From an uncultured Collinsella sp. (lineage in GTDB: Bacteria; Actinomycetota; Coriobacteriia; Coriobacteriales; Coriobacteriaceae): DNA of 6,109 nucleotides. The stretch is from assembly GCA_902478945.1 (NCBI GenBank), contig CABSMX010000108.1, positions 1 to 6,109 of the forward strand, written 5' to 3'. The position numbers and the translations under genes are program-made. Shown here one piece after another: positions 1-5,295 of this stretch. How positions within the stretch are numbered: position 1 is the stretch's first letter; each line of letters opens with the position of its first letter. Below the pieces are notes generated by a model. It ran no database searches and had not been told where the DNA came from. It saw only the letters and a program-made list of their open reading frames with translations.

Positions 1-881
1 ACCTGGCTGCGAATGACGCCCTTGGGCTTGCCGATGCACTGAAGGGCAAACGCCACGTTTTCGTAGGCGGTCTTTTGCGGCAGAAGCTTAAAGTCCTGGA
101 ACACGGCGCCAATCTGGCGGCGCAGGAACGGAACCTTGCGGTTCTTGATCTTCATGAGATCCTGACCGGCAACCAGGATGCGGCCGCTCGTCGGCTTGAC
201 GTCGCGGTTGAGCGTCGAAAGCAGCGTGGTCTTACCCGAGCCGGAGTGACCGACCAAGAAGACAAACTCGCCAGGATAGATCTCGATGTTGATGTCGTCG
301 AGCGCGGGCTTGTTGGGCTGTGCCGGATAGATCTTGGTGACATGCTCCATGAGGATGACGGGCTCGACACCGGCCTGCTTGGCCATCTTCTTGCGGCTGG
401 CCTGCGGATCGATGGGCGCAAACACCGACGTAAAGTCGGGGTTGTTGAGCGCATTGTCGAGGCTTGCGACCTCGGCGGCCTGATCGCTCTCGACCACCGG
501 GGCAGCAGGCTGCGTGGGATCGGGAATAGCGGCAAAGAGACCGGACTGCGCAGGCTGTGGCGCCGGAGTCGCAGGAGCCATGGGATCGGGAATACCGGCC
601 ATGACAGGCTGCGGCGTGGCGGCGCCAGCCTGGGGCTGATCCACGCGAGCGGTCACCTTCTGCACGGGCTCAAAACCCGCGGCCTCGGAAAGCTCGACAT
701 CATTGGTGGGATTGTTGGCAAAGGGATCTGATGCCGGCTGTGCCTGATCTGCCGGCTGTGCGGGGATCGGGCTAAACAGCTGATCCTCTGAATCCGGGGT
801 GGCGAAACGAGTGCCCGCGGCGCCTGGCTGCGTCTTGGGGGCGTCATCGCCCGCACCGGAGGTACGGAAGTGGTTACCCAC
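1..881 (-). CDS. ftsE: Cell-division ATP-binding protein FtsE with long N-terminal extension (3' end cut off)
   Basis: FtsE is the cytoplasmic ABC ATPase that works with the membrane protein FtsX at the division site to activate peptidoglycan hydrolases. The visible 293 codons hold two parts. Residues 1-172 are a Pro/Ala/Gln/Asp-rich, probably disordered extension. The ABC domain starts near residue 174 (PVILMEHVTKIYPAQ), with Walker A GHSGSGKTT at 211-219 (225-251) and the Q-loop FQDFKLLPQKTAYENV from 261. The FtsE-like wording of the Q-loop supports FtsE over a generic ABC ATPase. The signature motif, Walker B and any ftsX lie beyond the left edge. FtsE is normally about 220-230 residues with almost nothing before the ABC domain, so the extension is odd. 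The start is GTG at 881, chosen because AAGGAG sits 5 nt upstream and the frame has GC-rich third positions throughout. A shorter form from Met166 is possible, but no good ribosome-binding site precedes it. Confidence 0.9.
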   Translation of the reverse strand, partial: MGNHFRTSGAGDDAPKTQPGAAGTRFATPDSEDQLFSPIPAQPADQAQPASDPFANNPTNDVELSEAAGFEPVQKVTARVDQPQAGAATPQPVMAGIPDPMAPATPAPQPAQSGLFAAIPDPTQPAAPVVESDQAAEVASLDNALNNPDFTSVFAPIDPQASRKKMAKQAGVEPVILMEHVTKIYPAQPNKPALDDINIEIYPGEFVFLVGHSGSGKTTLLSTLNRDVKPTSGRILVAGQDLMKIKNRKVPFLRRQIGAVFQDFKLLPQKTAYENVAFALQCIGKPKGVIRSQ

Positions 882-886
882 TGGTG

Positions 887-892
887 CTCCTT
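887..892 (-). promoter_or_regulatory. Ribosome-binding site that sets the ftsE GTG start
   Basis: AAGGAG lies 5 nt before the GTG at 881. It is the best Shine-Dalgarno match upstream of the frame and is the main reason for including the long N-terminal extension in the protein. Confidence 0.7.
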
Positions 893-926
893 ATCGTCGT
901 GCGTTTAAACTACATGAGCGCTTTGT

Positions 927-954
927 ATTTTAGCAGCATTAGCTTTGCTGCACA
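927..954 (-). promoter_or_regulatory. Candidate ftsE promoter with extended -10
   Basis: On the minus strand TGCTAAAAT (935-927) fits an extended -10 (TGn plus TAAAAT, 5 of 6 to consensus). TGTGCA at 954-949 is a weak -35 at 16-nt spacing. Transcription would start near 920, giving a leader of about 40 nt to the GTG. This is consensus matching by eye. Confidence 0.4.
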
Positions 955-984
955 TAAGAAGCATGGCGGGGTTTTGGTCTCACC

Positions 985-1107
985 GGCCGCGCACAGGGTT
1001 ACCTCCCAAATCGTCCTCGGACATGTCGGAGTCCCCGCTGTGCGCTTCGCGCTGCGGGGACTTCTCCGTCCTGCGGAAAGATTTGGGAGGTAACCCTGTG
1101 CGTGGCC
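985..1107. repeat. 123-bp near-perfect palindrome (cruciform-forming, MITE- or REP-like)
   Basis: The arms 990-1012 and 1080-1102 are exact 23-bp reverse complements (left arm begins CGCACAGGGTTACC). With one G/T wobble they extend to 985-1012 and 1080-1107. Between them is a second strong hairpin: GTCCCCGC (1031-1038) pairs with GCGGGGAC (1054-1061), topped by GCGC/GCGC around a short loop. No T-run follows on either strand and the flanking genes diverge, so it is not positioned as a terminator for either. I see no clear target-site duplication and no coding content. A dispersed, non-autonomous palindromic element is the likeliest explanation, but copy number cannot be judged here. Confidence 0.75.
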
Positions 1108-1240
1108 TGCGGCTACTAAGGAGTCGCCGCGTTTCTATTAGGTGCAGCAAATGCATGCTTGGGAGGGTCTGAATTGCACTTTGTTGGGATGGGCCCGTTT
1201 CCCGGAGGAAGCTCTTGCTTGAAATTGGCTTGATTTGATT

Positions 1241-1250
1241 GTTGCGCAAC
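1241..1250. promoter_or_regulatory. 10-bp perfect palindrome, possible operator
   Basis: GTTGCGCAAC is a perfect palindrome 63 nt before the zinc-ribbon gene start. Its position suits an operator, but a 10-bp palindrome can occur by chance and no second copy is seen nearby. Confidence 0.2.
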
Positions 1251-1313
1251 TTGGATTTGGATTGTCGATTTACAGTGGCCTCGATAGGAACGCCTGTGGT
1301 TGTGGGGGCCAGT

Positions 1314-2045
1314 ATGAATTGTCCTTATTGTGGAGCTGAGTTGCGCGATGGCGTGAGGTACTGCACGGCATGCGGGGCTGCCGTCAATAGCATCTCTGCT
1401 GATTCTGGGCTTCGGGTAAAGCCTCGGAACCACGTTGCGGTCATCCTAGTCTGCATGCTGGTAATCGGCATTGTCGGCGGTAGCTGTATGGGCCTTCATC
1501 TGCGGCAGGTGTTGTCGCACTTCGTATCCGCCCATTCGGAGCACGCCATTGTGCTGGATGTCGCGGCTGCGGGCTGGGACACCGATAACGGGGCATCGCG
1601 CGTTCCAATACACATTACGGGCAAGACTATCGACGGAATAACGGTCGACAGGATTGACTTCGTCGCCTCCGATGGCTCTGGCATCTATCTCATACAAGGT
1701 GTCTACACGCTCGAGGCAGCAGGTTCCCCTATCGCTGCGGATGGCACGATCTATCAAATTCCATGCACGAGTGCCACACTCGTCCTCGATGATGCCTTTG
1801 CTATGGGTGAAACGATCGATCTGGCCGAGCTTGCAGAACAGGATTCAATTCTCACCTTCTGCCCCATTGATGCCGCCGATGTGACCAATGACGAAATCTA
1901 TGATGCCGCCTTGCTCGCCATGACATACCGAGGCAGCGATGCCCCCGATGTCGCTGCACTGTGCCAAGCCGCAATCAATCGTCGCGACGGAGCCAGCACA
2001 AGCGGGAACGCCTTCGAAAGTTGCGGTGAAATGCGGATTAATTGA
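1314..2045 (+). CDS. Zinc-ribbon protein with one membrane segment and an extracytoplasmic domain
   Basis: A 243-residue protein of unknown function. Residues 1-21 form a zinc ribbon with two CxxC pairs, CPYC (3-6) and CTAC (17-20), 10 residues apart. A basic stretch (RVKPRNH, 34-40) leads into one hydrophobic segment at about 41-61. By the positive-inside rule the ribbon faces the cytoplasm and residues 65-243 lie outside. The outer part is beta-rich in look (VPIHITGKTIDGITVDRIDF, then SPIAADGTIYQ at 138-148) and has cysteines at 151, 183, 217 and 237. The ATG at 1314 is preferred over an in-frame TTG at 1239 because it puts the zinc ribbon at the very N-terminus, as is usual; the upstream GGGGG is only a weak ribosome-binding site. 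It is the only plus-strand gene and looks less GC-rich than its neighbours. Its last eight codons (from Ser236) lie within an inverted repeat. Membrane anchoring is well supported; role and ligand are unknown. Confidence 0.85.
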   Translation: MNCPYCGAELRDGVRYCTACGAAVNSISADSGLRVKPRNHVAVILVCMLVIGIVGGSCMGLHLRQVLSHFVSAHSEHAIVLDVAAAGWDTDNGASRVPIHITGKTIDGITVDRIDFVASDGSGIYLIQGVYTLEAAGSPIAADGTIYQIPCTSATLVLDDAFAMGETIDLAELAEQDSILTFCPIDAADVTNDEIYDAALLAMTYRGSDAPDVAALCQAAINRRDGASTSGNAFESCGEMRIN

Positions 2046-2085
2046 GCCTTTAGGCTGGCAAAACAGTCCTTATTTCACCGCAACT
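2019..2085. repeat. 14-bp inverted repeat spanning the zinc-ribbon stop codon
   Basis: AGTTGCGGTGAAAT (2019-2032) and ATTTCACCGCAACT (2072-2085) are exact reverse complements, 39 bp apart. The left arm is coding (Ser-Cys-Gly-Glu and part of Met) and the right arm is past the stop. A small AGCCT/AGGCT hairpin lies inside. There is no T-run to make it a standard terminator. It could be a bidirectional end structure for the convergent genes, or the ends of a small inserted element. Confidence 0.6.
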
Positions 2086-2151
2086 GAAACAGGGGCGCCC
2101 TCCAAGAGAGCGCCCCTGCCGGGTTTCCATAGTACTGGCGAAGCAGTCCTT
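2055..2151. repeat. 17-bp imperfect direct repeat flanking the transketolase terminator
   Basis: CTGGCAAAACAGTCCTT (2055-2071) and CTGGCGAAGCAGTCCTT (2135-2151) match at 15 of 17 positions. They sit on either side of the hairpin at 2091-2117, and the first lies in the loop of the 14-bp inverted repeat. Duplication of a small element or slippage could explain them. Confidence 0.5.
2091..2117 (-). terminator. Terminator-like hairpin after the transketolase genes
   Basis: AGGGGCGC (2091-2098) pairs with GCGCCCCT (2110-2117), and three more pairs form inside after one mismatch. It lies 50 nt past the transketolase stop. On the minus strand only a short tract (TGTTTC) follows; on the plus strand none does. 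The stem is strong but the U-tract is poor, so termination may be partial or Rho-assisted. It could also protect the 3' end of the mRNA. Confidence 0.55.
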
Positions 2152-2166
2152 GAGATCCGCCTTGCC

Positions 2167-3108
2167 TTATGCCAAGAACTCCTTGGTGGTCGCCACGATG
2201 TTGGCGGCGTCCAGGCCGTACTTGTGCAGGAGCTCGGCGCCCGGGCCGGACTCGCCGAACGTGTCGTTGACGCCGATCTTCTTGAGCGGCGTCGGGCACT
2301 GCTCGCACAGGACATCGGCAACGGCGCTGCCCAGGCCACCGATCACGGAGTGCTCCTCGACGGTCACGACGTGACCGGTCTTGGTGGCGCTCTTGACGAT
2401 CAGGTCGGCGTCGATGGGCTTGATGGTGTGCATGTTGATGACCTCGGCGTCGATACCCTCGGCAGCGAGCTGCTCGGCGGCCTCAAGGGCCTCGCCGACC
2501 ATCAGACCGCAGGCAATGATGGTAACGTCGGCGCCCTCGCGCATGACGATGCCGCGGCCCAACTCGAACTTGTAGGTCTCGGGGTCGTTGATGACCGGCG
2601 AGGCCAGGCGGGCAAAGCGCATGTACACGGGACCGTCGCACTCGTAGGCGGCGCGCGTCACGGCGCGGGCCTCGACGTCGTCGGCGGGAACGATGACGGT
2701 CATGCCGGGAATGACGCGCATCAGGGCGATATCCTCGCAGCACTGGTGTGTGGCGCCGTCCTCGCCCACCGAGATACCGGCGTGCGTGGCGCCGATCTTG
2801 ACGTTGAGATGCGGGTAGCCAATGGAGTTGCGGACCTGCTCAAAGGCGCGGCCGGCGGCAAACATGGCAAAGCTGCTCGCGAAGGCAACGCGGCCGGTGG
2901 TCGCGATACCGGCGGCAACGCCCATCAGGTTGCTCTCGGCAATGCCCACATCGAAGAAGCGGTCGGGGCAAGCGGCCTTAAACTTACCGGTCTGCGTGGC
3001 GGCGGCCAGATCGGCGTCGAGGACCACAAAGTCATCGTGCTCGTTGGCGAGCTCGACGAGAGCCTCGCCGTAGCTTACGCGCGTGGCGATTTTCTTGACG
3101 TCTGCCAT
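2167..3108 (-). CDS. tkt: Transketolase, C-terminal subunit
   Basis: This 313-residue protein carries the pyrimidine-binding and C-terminal domains of transketolase. Together with the N-terminal subunit it moves two-carbon ketol units from xylulose 5-phosphate to ribose 5-phosphate or erythrose 4-phosphate in the non-oxidative pentose phosphate pathway, in the cytoplasm, with thiamine diphosphate. DVGIAES (53-59) supplies the conserved glutamate (Glu58) that activates the cofactor. THAGISVGEDGATHQ (108-122) holds conserved substrate- or cofactor-site histidines. The C-terminal domain runs from about 190 to the end, with VEEHSVIGGLGSAVADVL (250-267) and the DTFGESGPGAELLHKYGL segment (282-299). 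The length fits a split-enzyme C-subunit. ATG at 3108 is chosen because an AGGAG sits 7 nt upstream; a GTG at 3192 would overlap the N-subunit gene by 83 nt and adds non-transketolase sequence. It starts 1 nt after the N-subunit stop, so the two are almost certainly co-translated. Confidence 0.95.
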   Translation of the reverse strand: MADVKKIATRVSYGEALVELANEHDDFVVLDADLAAATQTGKFKAACPDRFFDVGIAESNLMGVAAGIATTGRVAFASSFAMFAAGRAFEQVRNSIGYPHLNVKIGATHAGISVGEDGATHQCCEDIALMRVIPGMTVIVPADDVEARAVTRAAYECDGPVYMRFARLASPVINDPETYKFELGRGIVMREGADVTIIACGLMVGEALEAAEQLAAEGIDAEVINMHTIKPIDADLIVKSATKTGHVVTVEEHSVIGGLGSAVADVLCEQCPTPLKKIGVNDTFGESGPGAELLHKYGLDAANIVATTKEFLA

Positions 3109-3109
3109 C

Positions 3110-3940
3110 CTAGAGCTCCTCTCCGGCGGCCGTGAGCTCTGCCATGGCCTGCTCAAACTGTTCATCGTTGGGGGCCTTGCCGTGCCAACCAACCTGGTTC
3201 TCCATAAAGGAAACGCCCTTGCCCTTCATGGTCTCGGCGATAATGGCGGTCGGCTGACCCTTGGTGGCGCGAGCCTCGGCAAAGGCGGCGCGAATCTGAT
3301 CGAAGTCGTTGCCGTCGGCGAGCTCCACCACGTGGAACTTAAAGGCGCGGAACTTGTCGGCGAGCGGCATGGGGTCGTTGACCTCCTCGACGGAGCCGTC
3401 GATCTGCAGGCCATTGTGGTCAACAATCACGCAGAGGTTGTCGAGCTGCTGGTTGCCGGCAAACATGGCGGCCTCCCACACCTGGCCCTCCTCGCTCTCA
3501 CCATCGCCCAGCAGGGTGTACGTGCGGTAAGTATCGCCCCAGTGCTTAGCGGCAACGGCCATGCCCACGGCGGCGGAAATGCCCTGGCCGAGCGAGCCAG
3601 TGGACATGTCGACGCCCGGAGTGTCGTTCATGTTGGGGTGACCCTGCAGGTGGCTGCCGATATGGCGCAGCGTCTCGAGGTCCTCCTTGGGGAAGAACCC
3701 GCGCTCGGCGAGCACGGCGTACAGGCCCGGAGCGCAATGACCCTTGGAGAGCACAAAGCGGTCGCGATCGGCCTTGCGGGGATCGGCCGGGTCGACGTTC
3801 ATTTCCTCAAAGTACAAATAGGTCATGATGTCGGCAGCGCCGAGCGAACCGCCCGGATGGCCAGACTTGGCAGCGTGCACGCCGGTGACGATGCCCTTCC
3901 TTACCTCGTTGGCAACCTTTTTGAGCTCTTCGTCGCTCAT
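3110..3940 (-). CDS. tkt: Transketolase, N-terminal (thiamine diphosphate-binding) subunit
   Basis: This 276-residue protein is the pyrophosphate-binding half of a two-gene transketolase. The metal/cofactor motif is visible as GDGESEEGQ at 145-153 followed by Asn176 in DHNG, the GDG-x28-N pattern of the family. Active-site histidines of transketolases match His28 (SGHPGGSLGAADIM), His68 (SKGHCAPGLY) and His101 (LQGHPNM). The helix STGSLGQGISAAVGMA (113-128) is also typical. A single-chain transketolase is about 650 residues, and the two proteins here sum to 589, as in split enzymes of archaea and many Gram-positive anaerobes. Deoxyxylulose-5-phosphate synthase is less likely because that family is a single chain. 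Start ATG 3940 follows AAAGGAAGG at 4-8 nt. It is the first gene after a 310-nt gap and probably has its own promoter there. Confidence 0.95.
   Translation of the reverse strand: MSDEELKKVANEVRKGIVTGVHAAKSGHPGGSLGAADIMTYLYFEEMNVDPADPRKADRDRFVLSKGHCAPGLYAVLAERGFFPKEDLETLRHIGSHLQGHPNMNDTPGVDMSTGSLGQGISAAVGMAVAAKHWGDTYRTYTLLGDGESEEGQVWEAAMFAGNQQLDNLCVIVDHNGLQIDGSVEEVNDPMPLADKFRAFKFHVVELADGNDFDQIRAAFAEARATKGQPTAIIAETMKGKGVSFMENQVGWHGKAPNDEQFEQAMAELTAAGEEL
3116..3120 (-). promoter_or_regulatory. Ribosome-binding site of the transketolase C-subunit inside the upstream gene
   Basis: AGGAG lies within the last codons of the N-subunit gene, 7 nt before the ATG at 3108. With the 1-nt gap between stop and start this arrangement favours translational coupling and near-equal subunit output. 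Confidence 0.75.
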
Positions 3941-4162
3941 TGTGCCTTCCTTTCATCCTCTTAAGACAAGATGCGCACGGCACCGAAGGTAATCCCAACA
4001 CAGCCGCAATGCACGTACGTCATTCATTATGCTGGAAACTGATAGCTTTACCAGAGTTTTTATCATTATTTGAGCAATTTAGCAGGCAGAACCGCTGATG
4101 AAACGGTTTATCAATGTGAACGTCTTTTGGATGCGGTGGCTGCCTCTCGCCCCGGCACAAAA
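3941..4162 (-). promoter_or_regulatory. Transketolase upstream region, probable promoter, no gene
   Basis: With the palindrome at 4163-4229 this fills a 310-base gene-free stretch. Positions 4021-4110 are clearly more AT-rich than the surroundings, as expected for a promoter. CATAAT on the minus strand (4031-4026) is a possible -10, and TGATAAAAA (about 4063-4055) another, but neither has a good -35. ACGTACGT (4013-4020), bordered by AATG and CATT, is a small palindrome near the likely transcript start. Short open frames on both strands across the gap match no family I recognise and lack ribosome-binding sites. Confidence 0.35.
3945..3954 (-). promoter_or_regulatory. Ribosome-binding site of the transketolase N-subunit
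   Basis: AAAGGAAGG (read on the minus strand) lies 4 nt before the ATG at 3940. It offers two overlapping purine-rich cores, GGAAGG close to the start and AAAGGA about 8 nt away. Confidence 0.6.
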
Positions 4163-4229
4163 ATGATCCGCAATCCTGCCGTCCCCTACGGATCACCTGA
4201 TCCCTTGGGGACGGAGGAAAACGGATCAT
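4163..4229 (-). terminator. 67-bp nested palindrome after yitT, terminator-like on the minus strand and possibly a dispersed repeat
   Basis: ATGATCCG (4163-4170) pairs with CGGATCAT (4222-4229). CCGTCCCC (4179-4186) pairs with GGGGACGG (4207-4214), and the stem continues outward by four pairs after a one-base bulge. The tip is GGATC/GATCC (4190-4194, 4199-4203) around ACCT. On the minus strand the structure ends in ATCATTTTTGTG, so a T-run follows directly, 22 nt or so past the YitT stop. TGATCC or its complement occurs four times in alternating orientation, a REP-like layout. Terminator and repeat are compatible roles. Confidence 0.65.
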
Positions 4230-4250
4230 GTCCGCAAACCGAAATTCAGC

Positions 4251-5141
4251 CTACGCGTTAATGTCCTTGAATCCCTCACCGAAGGCTTCCGTAACGTCGG
4301 CGACCGTCACAATGGCGTGAGGATCGCGCTCGCGCACGATCGTTTTGAGGGTGTTGAGCTCTCGACGGCTAACGATCACCATGATCACCGGCTTCTCGAC
4401 GCCCGAATACATACCGGTCGCCTTTAATTTGGTGCAGCCGCGGCCCAGACCATACATGATGTCGGCCGCGATATCGGGGAAATTGTCCGAGATGATGAGC
4501 ACCATACGACGCTTATTGCCGCCATCGACCACGGCATCGATCACATAGCCGCTGATCACCATCGATAGTCCTGCATACAGAGCATTTTCGAGCGAGAAGA
4601 CCGGAGCCGATGCCGCGCATACGGCAACGTCGATTGCCATGACGGTCGAGCCCACCGGCAGCGAGGTGTTACGCGAGATGATTTGGCCAATCGTGTCCGA
4701 GCCGCCGGTGTTGGCGCCGGCGCGCAACACCATGCCGTAACCAATGCCCGTGATAATGCCGCCCCACATAGCGGGAAGCATCAGGTCCGCATGTGCCAGA
4801 GGCGCAACAAACGGGGCAAACAGATCGGTAAAGAAGCCCAGCAGCACAAAGCCCGTCGCCGTCTGCACTACATAGAACATGCCACCCTCGCGCATAACGA
4901 TCAGCAGCAGCAAGGCATTCATCACGATGGTCTGGATACCGACAGGAAGCGACACGCCTCGCGCTGCGCCAACTGCCTGGATAATCGTCGCAAGGCCCGT
5001 AACGCCACCGGCTGCAAGACCGTTGGGAATCAAAAACAGGTCGGTCGCGATGGCGGCCAAGGCACACCCCAGCATGATCTGGGGTAGATCGTGAAAGAAG
5101 TTCATCGAAAGAATGCGCTTGATGTCCAGACGATATGCCAT
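4251..5141 (-). CDS. YitT-family integral membrane protein (DUF161 plus C-terminal DUF2179)
   Basis: This 296-residue polytopic membrane protein belongs to the YitT family, common in Gram-positive bacteria; transported substrate and role are not established. The N-terminal part has about six hydrophobic segments (roughly 22-36, 43-60, 70-84, 89-106, 122-139, 164-180, with a further one at 187-204). Two conserved glycine-rich motifs stand out: PNGLAAGGVTGL (39-50) and RAGANTGGSDTIGQIIS (140-156). After a basic turn (GGNKRRM, 207-213) comes the soluble C-terminal domain (about 213-292) with the family signature GRGCTKLKATGMYSG (233-247). Length is normal for the family. ATG at 5141 is chosen for the perfect AAGGAGG 4 nt upstream; an in-frame upstream start at 5165 would put this site inside the gene and code through the terminator hairpin. 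It follows prfB by 167 nt, with a terminator in between. Confidence 0.92.
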   Translation of the reverse strand: MAYRLDIKRILSMNFFHDLPQIMLGCALAAIATDLFLIPNGLAAGGVTGLATIIQAVGAARGVSLPVGIQTIVMNALLLLIVMREGGMFYVVQTATGFVLLGFFTDLFAPFVAPLAHADLMLPAMWGGIITGIGYGMVLRAGANTGGSDTIGQIISRNTSLPVGSTVMAIDVAVCAASAPVFSLENALYAGLSMVISGYVIDAVVDGGNKRRMVLIISDNFPDIAADIMYGLGRGCTKLKATGMYSGVEKPVIMVIVSRRELNTLKTIVRERDPHAIVTVADVTEAFGEGFKDINA

Positions 5142-5145
5142 ACTG

Positions 5146-5152
5146 CCTCCTT
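5146..5152 (-). promoter_or_regulatory. Perfect Shine-Dalgarno of the YitT gene, abutting a terminator
   Basis: AAGGAGG lies 4 nt before the ATG at 5141 and fixes the start. Only one base separates it from the T-run of the hairpin at 5154-5182, so no separate promoter fits between terminator and ribosome-binding site. Confidence 0.8.
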
Positions 5153-5153
5153 C

Positions 5154-5182
5154 AAAAAAGCGCACCCCATCGGATGCGCTTT
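5154..5182 (-). terminator. Rho-independent terminator after prfB, located in the YitT leader
   Basis: On the minus strand AAAGCGCA (5182-5175) pairs with TGCGCTTT (5164-5157) around a 10-nt loop, and the stem runs into TTTTTT. This is the best intrinsic terminator in the window. It lies 127 nt past the prfB stop but directly before the YitT ribosome-binding site. It may simply end prfB transcripts, or act as an attenuator for YitT. Confidence 0.8.
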
Positions 5183-5219
5183 GAACTTCTTCATGTATTC
5201 GATTCTACCGATTCGCCAA

Positions 5220-5277
5220 ACAAAAACCACCCCTGTGCAGGGCATGTTCTGGATACAAAACCACCCTGCTCGGAGGG
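5220..5277 (-). repeat. Two tandem hairpin/T-tract units, 35-bp period
   Basis: ACAAAAACCACCCCTG (5220-5235) recurs as ACAAAACCACCCTG (5255-5268), differing by one A and one C. Each copy opens a small hairpin, CCCTG/CAGGG (5231-5242) and CCCT/AGGG (5264-5277). On the minus strand each hairpin is followed by GGTTTTTGT or GGTTTTGT, so they look like weak tandem terminators between prfB and the strong terminator. The stems are only 4-5 bp. Confidence 0.45.
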
Positions 5278-5295
5278 CCTTGATCCATTTCCGCA

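Larger units (their letters stand above)
882..1313. other. Divergent intergenic region between ftsE and the zinc-ribbon gene
   Basis: This 432-base gap between two divergently read genes has no credible coding region. It holds the ftsE ribosome-binding site and promoter candidate (887-954), a 123-bp palindrome (985-1107) and a 10-bp palindrome (1241-1250). The stretch 1108-1313 must hold the plus-strand promoter if that gene has its own, but I see no convincing -35/-10 pair there. Short open frames across the palindrome read nearly the same on both strands because of its symmetry. Confidence 0.6.

Noticed and set aside
75..731. 218-codon open frame antisense to ftsE
   Set aside because: It covers Walker A and the Q-loop of FtsE in reverse, and its Gly/Leu/Arg-rich translation is typical of antisense to GC-rich genes.
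945..1249. Overlapping short frames on both strands across the 123-bp palindrome
   Set aside because: Their translations are nearly the same on both strands because of the palindrome's symmetry, and they match no family.
1239..1313. In-frame upstream TTG start for the zinc-ribbon protein
   Set aside because: It adds 25 residues before the zinc ribbon, has no ribosome-binding site at proper distance, and overlaps the GTTGCGCAAC palindrome.
1939..3135. 398-codon open frame antisense to the transketolase C-subunit
   Set aside because: It mirrors a well-identified gene with strong GC third-position bias on the other strand, has no recognisable domain, and overlaps the end of the zinc-ribbon gene.
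3109..3192. Upstream GTG start for the transketolase C-subunit
   Set aside because: It adds 28 non-homologous residues overlapping the N-subunit gene; ATG at 3108 has a good ribosome-binding site.
3083..3964. 293-codon open frame antisense to the transketolase N-subunit
   Set aside because: The minus-strand protein has intact catalytic motifs; the antisense translation has a shadow-like composition and no family resemblance.
4020..4261. Short frames on both strands between the YitT and transketolase genes
   Set aside because: No ribosome-binding site, no recognisable family, and part of each translation is the palindrome at 4163-4229.
4683..5087. 134-codon open frame antisense to the YitT gene
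   Set aside because: It lies wholly within a clearly identified membrane-protein gene and has no ribosome-binding site or known motif.
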